Of a DNA stretch of 9,546 nucleotides, positions 6,151 to 9,546 are shown in pieces. The position numbers and the translations under genes are program-made. Origin of the DNA: Ruminococcus sp. (GTDB lineage Bacteria; Bacillota; Clostridia; Oscillospirales; Ruminococcaceae); NCBI GenBank assembly GCA_024697705.1, contig JAILFF010000331.1:1-9546 (forward strand), written 5' to 3'. The first letter of the stretch is position 1. Each line of letters starts with the position of its first letter. The notes below the pieces were generated by a model. That model saw only the letters and a list, made by a program, of their open reading frames with translations. It was not told the origin of the DNA and did no database searches.

Positions 6151-6179
6151 ATTATACCATATTGCTCTAAAAAAATCAA
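6151..6179 (-). promoter_or_regulatory. Sigma-A promoter of the sufC operon
   Basis: On the - strand: TTGATT (6179-6174), a 17-base spacer, and a perfect TATAAT (6156-6151). The expected start is near 6144, giving a ~48-base leader before the sufC ATG at 6096. The -35 has four of six consensus bases, suggesting moderate constitutive strength, possibly modulated by the palindrome at 6129-6140. Confidence 0.8.
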
Positions 6180-6235
6180 CCGATACATTGTAAATAATCA
6201 TCTGAAAAGAAAAGCAAACAAAAAAGCGCCAAACA

Positions 6236-6305
6236 AGGGCAAACCAAAAGTCTTAGGAAGTTAAAAAAAAACGCAAAGCGAGGGCAAACCAAAAGTCTTA
6301 GGAAG
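6236..6305. repeat. 25-bp direct repeat (duplicated tail of copy B)
   Basis: A perfect 25-bp sequence containing AAACCAAAAGTCTTAGG occurs at 6236-6260 and again at 6281-6305. The second belongs to the tail of repeat copy B; the first is an extra partial copy of that tail. They are separated by an A-rich stretch. Between sufC and copy B (6181-6235) nothing else is recognisable. Confidence 0.85.
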
Positions 6306-6524
6306 GGGGCGTGGGGGATAACCCTTCTTCAGAAGGGTTTCCCCCACAAAGCCTACGACGGCAGAAAACTTATCGGTAAAGAGCAAGGTGTACGGTTCAA
6401 AATAAAATCGGCAATTCAAAGAAATCCCACAAAAAGGCAGCAGTTTATAACTCTGCAAAGTTGAGCGAGAACAAGTGAATTGCCGATTTTATATTTGCGA
6501 AAGAGCGCAGCGATTTTCGCAAAT
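6273..6524 (-). repeat. Composite multi-hairpin repeat, copy B (inverted)
   Basis: Same family as copy A, in reverse orientation. From its 5' end on the - strand: hairpin ATTTGCGAAA/TTTCGCAAAT (6493-6502 / 6515-6524); the 91-bp module with perfect 16-bp inverted arms (6402-6417 and 6477-6492, ATAAAATCGGCAATTC); a linker; an intact long hairpin at ~6309-6348 (GTGGGGGA, one bulge, AACCCTTCT paired to AGAAGGGTT-TCCCCCAC); and the CCTAAGACTTTTGGTTTGCC tail. No coding potential is apparent. It lies head to head with copy C. Confidence 0.85.
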
Positions 6525-6570
6525 GAGTTTCACCTCCGTTGGGAATGTTCAGAGCCCCGCGCTTTCGTTG

Positions 6571-6822
6571 CACGAAAATCGCTTCGCTCTTTCGCGCAAT
6601 AAAATCGGCAATTTACTTGTTTCCGTACAGTCTTGCAGAACTATTCACTTCTGCGTTTTTGTACACTTCTCTTTGAATTGCCGATTTTATTATTTGAACT
6701 ATACACTTCTGCTTCTTTTTTTGATTTGCAGACTTTGTAGGCTTTTTGTGGGGGAAACCCTTCTGAAGAAGGGTTATCCCCCACACTCCCTTCCTAAGAC
6801 TTTTGGTTTTGCCTTCACTTTG
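6571..6822 (+). repeat. Composite multi-hairpin repeat, copy C
   Basis: Same orientation as copy A. It begins with CGAAAATCGCTTCGCTCTTTCG (complementary to 6497-6519 of copy B with one mismatch), continues with the 92-bp module (arms ATAAAATCGGCAATT 6599-6613 and complement 6676-6690), a linker, the intact GTGGGGGA/TCCCCCAC hairpin (~6749-6784), and the CCTAAGACTTTTGG tail. Together with copy B it forms an imperfect palindrome from 6273 to 6822 centred near 6547, with 46 bp (6525-6570) between the copies. Its end lies 6 bases from the stop of the TerD-vWA gene, so its hairpin may act as that gene's 3' end, although no strong T-tract follows. Confidence 0.85.
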
Positions 6823-6828
6823 CTTTTT

Positions 6829-9030
6829 TTACTGCAAACCGCGCAGCCACTTCGAGAACTGCTCCAAAACATTCGTATAAAGCTCGTTATCGTCAGCCGC
6901 CGCAAGGTCAGCCATCTTGGAAAATCCCGTATTGTCGCGCTGTCTGCCTTCCATGTCGTCAAGCTGCTCCAAGTAGCGGAACGTCGTGTCCCCGATGCCT
7001 ATGAACTGGATAAATACATTCATCTCCGAAGACTTCCTTATGATGCTGTTCGTCAGCGATTGGTCGGAATTCTCGCCGTCCGTTATGAACAGGATGAACG
7101 TCGGGTCGCCGCGGTCAACTATCGGCGGTACCCACTGCTTGCCGCGGAACCAGCCCTTCGATTTGTACGAGCCCTCGATTATCGCCTGCAATACGGGGAA
7201 ATAGTTCGTCCCGCCCATCGTGTACCCCGACATACGAATGACCGACTGCACATAATCATCGTAATTTGAAAGATCAAGGTCGGGCATCTTGCGGTAATCG
7301 GTCTGGAAAAGGAACATATCTATCGAGCCGTTGTCGTCAAAGGTAAGCCCCAGCGGTACAAGGCGGTTGATCGTGTCCTGCACCGTGCCGTTTGAATAAA
7401 GCCTTGACATCGAGCCGCTGAAATCCAGCGCCACCACGACCTTCGCCCGCGTGTTGCCGAGATCGACCCCGCTCTTCTTGCTAAGATCAACCACACACTT
7501 CGACAGATTGACGACGTGCTTTTCGAGGTTGACCTTATCTTTTGAAAGATTGATCTTTTTCATGAGCTTATCCGCGATCTGCGTATCGTCGGCAAAAGCA
7601 GGCGCGGCAGTCCTCTGACCGCCGAACTGCGGCTGCAAGGGCGGCGGATTTCCCGTTCCGCCGAATTGCGGCTGAGGGCTTGACTTGGAATTTCCGCTCC
7701 CGCTGAATTGCGGCTGCAAAGGCGGCGGATTCTGTGTTCCTCCATACTGCGGCTGCAAAGGCGGTGGAGGCGGCGGATTTCCCTGTCTGCCGAACTGCGA
7801 TGCGGGATTCGGCGAAGGGGCGCGACCGTTCTGCGCAAAAAGCAGCTGTTCGGGAGTCGCGTTGCCGAAATACTCCGGCGCAGGCGGCTTGTTCGGCGAA
7901 AAGCGCGGCGGCGTCTGTGTTCTCGGCGGAGGATTTGTCTGCCCTCCGTACTGCGGATTCGGAGCCGCCTGCGGTGTCGGCGGAGGATTCGTCTGCCCGC
8001 CGTACTGCGGATTCGGAGCTGCCTGCGGTGTCGGCGGAGGATTTGTCTGCCCGCCGTACTGCGGATTCGGTGCTGCCTGCACGGGCGGCAGATTTACAGG
8101 ATTCAGCTTAACCGGCTCAAACGACGGAACGGACACATTCGGTTCGACCTTTTTCGGAGGAACCGGCGGTGGGGGCGGCGTATGCACTGCCCTTGGTTTC
8201 GGAATCGCGTTTGGCGTCGGCACTGCGTTTGGCTTCGGCATTGCGTTCGGTGTTGGAACTGCTTTTTGTGTCGGCATCGCGTTTGGTGTCGGCATTACGT
8301 TTGGCGTCGGCATTGCGTTTGGCGTTGGCACTGCTTTTTGTGTCGGCACCGTATTTGAAGTTGGAATCGCGTTTGGTGTCGGCACCGCTTTGGGCTTTGG
8401 CGCTTTCTTTGATGTCGGCACCACCTTGGGCTGTGCAGGTCTTTGCTCCTTTGAAGGAACCGCAGACGGCGCGGGTCTCAGGGCTTTCGGAGCGGGCGGC
8501 GGCGTGTTGTTTTCTATCGGATCGCCGCCGTAGCTTTTGAGCAGTTCCGTCAAGCCGCCGTCAAAGCCTCGTGCGACCGCCGAGAAGCGCCAGCCGTTCT
8601 TGCGGTAGATCTCGATGTCGATGATAGCTCTTTCGTGCTCGAAATCCTTGCCCGAAAGCGTGATCCCCGCGCCGAGCGAGCCTTCCTGCTCAAGGCTGAC
8701 TATATGGCTCACGACCTCGCCCATCGTGCCGCTGCCGTCGATGCTCACGGTGAAAACGAGCCTTTCGATCTGCGGGGGCAGAGCGTCGAGCTCGATGATG
8801 TACTCGGAGTCACGCCCGTTTTTTTTCAGGCAGACGGCGTTCCCGGGTGACGCGGTCTGATTATAGAACACCATGTACCTGTCGTCGGTGAGCTTTCCCG
8901 CAGCGTCCACGCCGAAGCAGCAGCTGTCGTAAACGGCTTTGCCCTCCGTATGCATCACCACGCGGAAGGGCTGTGCGTCATCGAGAATATCGGCAAGCCT
9001 GCCCCTGTATCCGCGCACTAAATTCATCAT
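6829..9030 (-). CDS. TerD domain - proline-rich repeat - vWA domain protein (TerF-like)
   Basis: 733 residues. Residues 1-170 are a TerD (tellurium resistance/stress) domain, with the Ca-binding-type core CFGVDAAGKLTDDRYMVFYNQ (39-58) and SGKDFEHERAIIDIEIY (126-142). Residues ~175-478 are a low-complexity Pro/Asn/Gln linker with three repeat types: 11 hexapeptides of AVPTPN type (215-280), three 18-residue QAAPNPQYGG units (318-369), and several QPQFGG/NPPPLQPQ units (~421-472). Residues ~492-523 hold four heptads of VNLSK type. Residues ~526-733 are a vWA domain with a complete MIDAS: DFSGS (536-540), Thr608 in GGTN, and Asp651 in TDGE. TerD plus vWA matches TerF-like proteins of chemical-stress/anti-phage Ter clusters; the 300-residue linker is unusual. 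No signal peptide or membrane segment is seen, so it is probably cytoplasmic. ATG at 9030 has AGGAGG at 8-base spacing; Met2 would be 11 away. No other ter gene is in view. Confidence 0.92.
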   Translation of the reverse strand: MMNLVRGYRGRLADILDDAQPFRVVMHTEGKAVYDSCCFGVDAAGKLTDDRYMVFYNQTASPGNAVCLKKNGRDSEYIIELDALPPQIERLVFTVSIDGSGTMGEVVSHIVSLEQEGSLGAGITLSGKDFEHERAIIDIEIYRKNGWRFSAVARGFDGGLTELLKSYGGDPIENNTPPPAPKALRPAPSAVPSKEQRPAQPKVVPTSKKAPKPKAVPTPNAIPTSNTVPTQKAVPTPNAMPTPNVMPTPNAMPTQKAVPTPNAMPKPNAVPTPNAIPKPRAVHTPPPPPVPPKKVEPNVSVPSFEPVKLNPVNLPPVQAAPNPQYGGQTNPPPTPQAAPNPQYGGQTNPPPTPQAAPNPQYGGQTNPPPRTQTPPRFSPNKPPAPEYFGNATPEQLLFAQNGRAPSPNPASQFGRQGNPPPPPPLQPQYGGTQNPPPLQPQFSGSGNSKSSPQPQFGGTGNPPPLQPQFGGQRTAAPAFADDTQIADKLMKKINLSKDKVNLEKHVVNLSKCVVDLSKKSGVDLGNTRAKVVVALDFSGSMSRLYSNGTVQDTINRLVPLGLTFDDNGSIDMFLFQTDYRKMPDLDLSNYDDYVQSVIRMSGYTMGGTNYFPVLQAIIEGSYKSKGWFRGKQWVPPIVDRGDPTFILFITDGENSDQSLTNSIIRKSSEMNVFIQFIGIGDTTFRYLEQLDDMEGRQRDNTGFSKMADLAAADDNELYTNVLEQFSKWLRGLQ
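7924..8079 (-). repeat. 54-bp in-frame tandem repeat, ~3 copies
   Basis: Three adjacent near-identical 54-bp units start at 7925, 7979 and 8033 (each begins GGCGGAGGATTYGTCTGCCC on the + strand). Each encodes an 18-residue Pro/Gln/Asn unit (residues 318-369 of the TerD-vWA protein). Nucleotide identity is very high with a few third-position changes, implying recent duplication. Copy-number change would stay in frame. Confidence 0.9.
8191..8388 (-). repeat. 18-bp in-frame repeat encoding hexapeptides, 11 copies
   Basis: Eleven consecutive 18-bp units encode AVPTPN, AIPTSN, TVPTQK, AMPTPN and similar (residues 215-280 of the TerD-vWA protein). Pro at position 3 is constant; positions 4-6 vary between TPN, TQK, TSN, KPN and KPR. 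On the + strand the unit reads roughly GTTTGGYGTCGGCATYGC. Confidence 0.9.
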
Positions 9031-9060
9031 ATCGGGTTCCTCCTTCGCGATTTTTATTTA

Positions 9061-9546
9061 TTATCCAAATACATAATTCTTTTTATAGTAAACAGCATAG
9101 CGATGTGCTGCCGTATCCTTGCGGCATTTTATCGTCAGGTACGGACAGTTTTCAAAAACGTCGTCGCCGTCGCCAATAGTTTTAACGCCGGGCGGGATCA
9201 CCGCCTTTGTAAGTGCGGTGCAGCCCACAAAGGTCCGGCTTTCGATGCTCGTCAGGCTTTCGGGGATAATTACGCTTGTAAGCGAACTGCACTTTTCAAA
9301 CGCCCCTACTCCGATGAATGTAACTTTTTTCGGAATGGTTATATTTGTAATAGACTTACAATACATAAAAGCCTCGTTGCCTATGCAAGTAACGCTTTCT
9401 GGGATAGTTATGCTCGTAAGATTTTCACAGAAGCTAAAGGATCTATCGCCAATGTTCGTCACGCCGTCCTGCATAGTTACGCTTGTAAGACTTTTGCAGC
9501 TATAAAAAGCACTTTCGCCAATGCTCGTCACGCTGTCCGGAATTGT
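9061..9546 (-). CDS. BspA-like leucine-rich repeat protein (3' part; 5' end outside window)
   Basis: C-terminal 161 residues of a longer protein; the frame is open to the right edge of the window, so the true start and any signal peptide lie beyond 9546. Six tandem 23-residue repeats of LRR_5/BspA type are visible, with the consensus IPxSVTxIGxxAFxxC followed by SLTxV, each with a conserved Cys. They are followed by the typical terminal cap CPYLTIKCRKDTAAHRYA. Such proteins are usually cell-surface or secreted and mediate binding, but no anchor can be seen in this fragment and no function is assigned. The stop at 9061 lies 30 bp from the start of the TerD-vWA gene on the same strand, so the two may be co-transcribed. 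Its lower GC and AT-rich third positions differ from the downstream gene. Confidence 0.88.
   Translation of the reverse strand, partial: TIPDSVTSIGESAFYSCKSLTSVTMQDGVTNIGDRSFSFCENLTSITIPESVTCIGNEAFMYCKSITNITIPKKVTFIGVGAFEKCSSLTSVIIPESLTSIESRTFVGCTALTKAVIPPGVKTIGDGDDVFENCPYLTIKCRKDTAAHRYAVYYKKNYVFG

Noticed and set aside
6475..7269. Open frame on the + strand running through repeat copy C into the vWA gene
   Set aside because: It crosses non-coding inverted repeats and then antisense coding DNA; no ribosome binding site or recognisable domain.
7685..8533. 282-codon Gly/Cys-rich open frame on the + strand opposite the TerD-vWA linker
   Set aside because: The Gly/Phe/Cys repeats are simply the complement of the proline-rich codons; there is no convincing start site or domain, and the - strand frame has TerD and vWA domains at both ends.
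6829..9030. Idea that the presence of TerD means a complete tellurite-resistance operon
   Set aside because: No terA, terB, terC, terZ or other TerD-family gene is visible; only a single fused protein with an LRR neighbour.

Overview
The window fits a spore-forming, anaerobic member of the Clostridia, most likely a Ruminococcus-type Oscillospiraceae. The evidence is a spoVAD-spoVAE pair (endospore DPA uptake), a secreted protein with a type I dockerin of ruminococcal style, a BspA-type leucine-rich repeat protein, a two-gene SufC/SufB-like Fe-S module, strong AGGAGG-type ribosome binding sites, and GC-rich codon use in most genes. No rRNA, tRNA, CRISPR array, transposase or phage gene was seen.

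Layout. Positions 1-395 are non-coding and hold a GC-rich hairpin and one copy (A) of a ~250-bp multi-hairpin repeat. They end in a plausible forespore sigma-G promoter. spoVAD and spoVAE follow on the + strand, overlapping by 4 bases, and end at a bidirectional terminator. All remaining genes lie on the - strand. From left to right they are: a secreted dockerin protein (1899-2873) with a near-perfect sigma-A promoter; an RlmA-type 23S rRNA methyltransferase (3073-3888); a ~170-bp MITE-like repeat; a small C39-like cysteine-protease-fold protein (4071-4427); a SufB/SufD-family scaffold (4427-5353); and a SufC ATPase (5368-6096) with its own promoter and a 12-bp palindrome in the leader. Positions 6181-6828 are non-coding. 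They are filled by two more copies (B and C) of the ~250-bp repeat arranged head to head, forming a ~550-bp imperfect palindrome. A large TerD + proline-rich + vWA protein (6829-9030) and the 3' part of a BspA-like LRR gene (9061-window end) close the window.

How the genes work together. SpoVAD and SpoVAE belong to the channel that moves Ca-dipicolinate into the developing spore; SpoVAC, normally encoded next to them, is not in this window. sufC and the sufB-like gene form a compact operon resembling the minimal SUF-like (SMS/SmsCB) Fe-S assembly system: no cysteine desulfurase or SufU gene is adjacent, and the key SufB Cys and Glu are kept. The C39-like gene overlaps the sufB-like stop by one base and is probably translated from the same mRNA. 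The TerD-vWA protein and the upstream LRR gene are 30 bp apart in the same direction and may be co-transcribed.

The most noteworthy non-coding signal is the three-copy hairpin repeat. The copies keep base pairing at stem positions where their sequences differ, which suggests a selected folded structure rather than decayed insertion debris.
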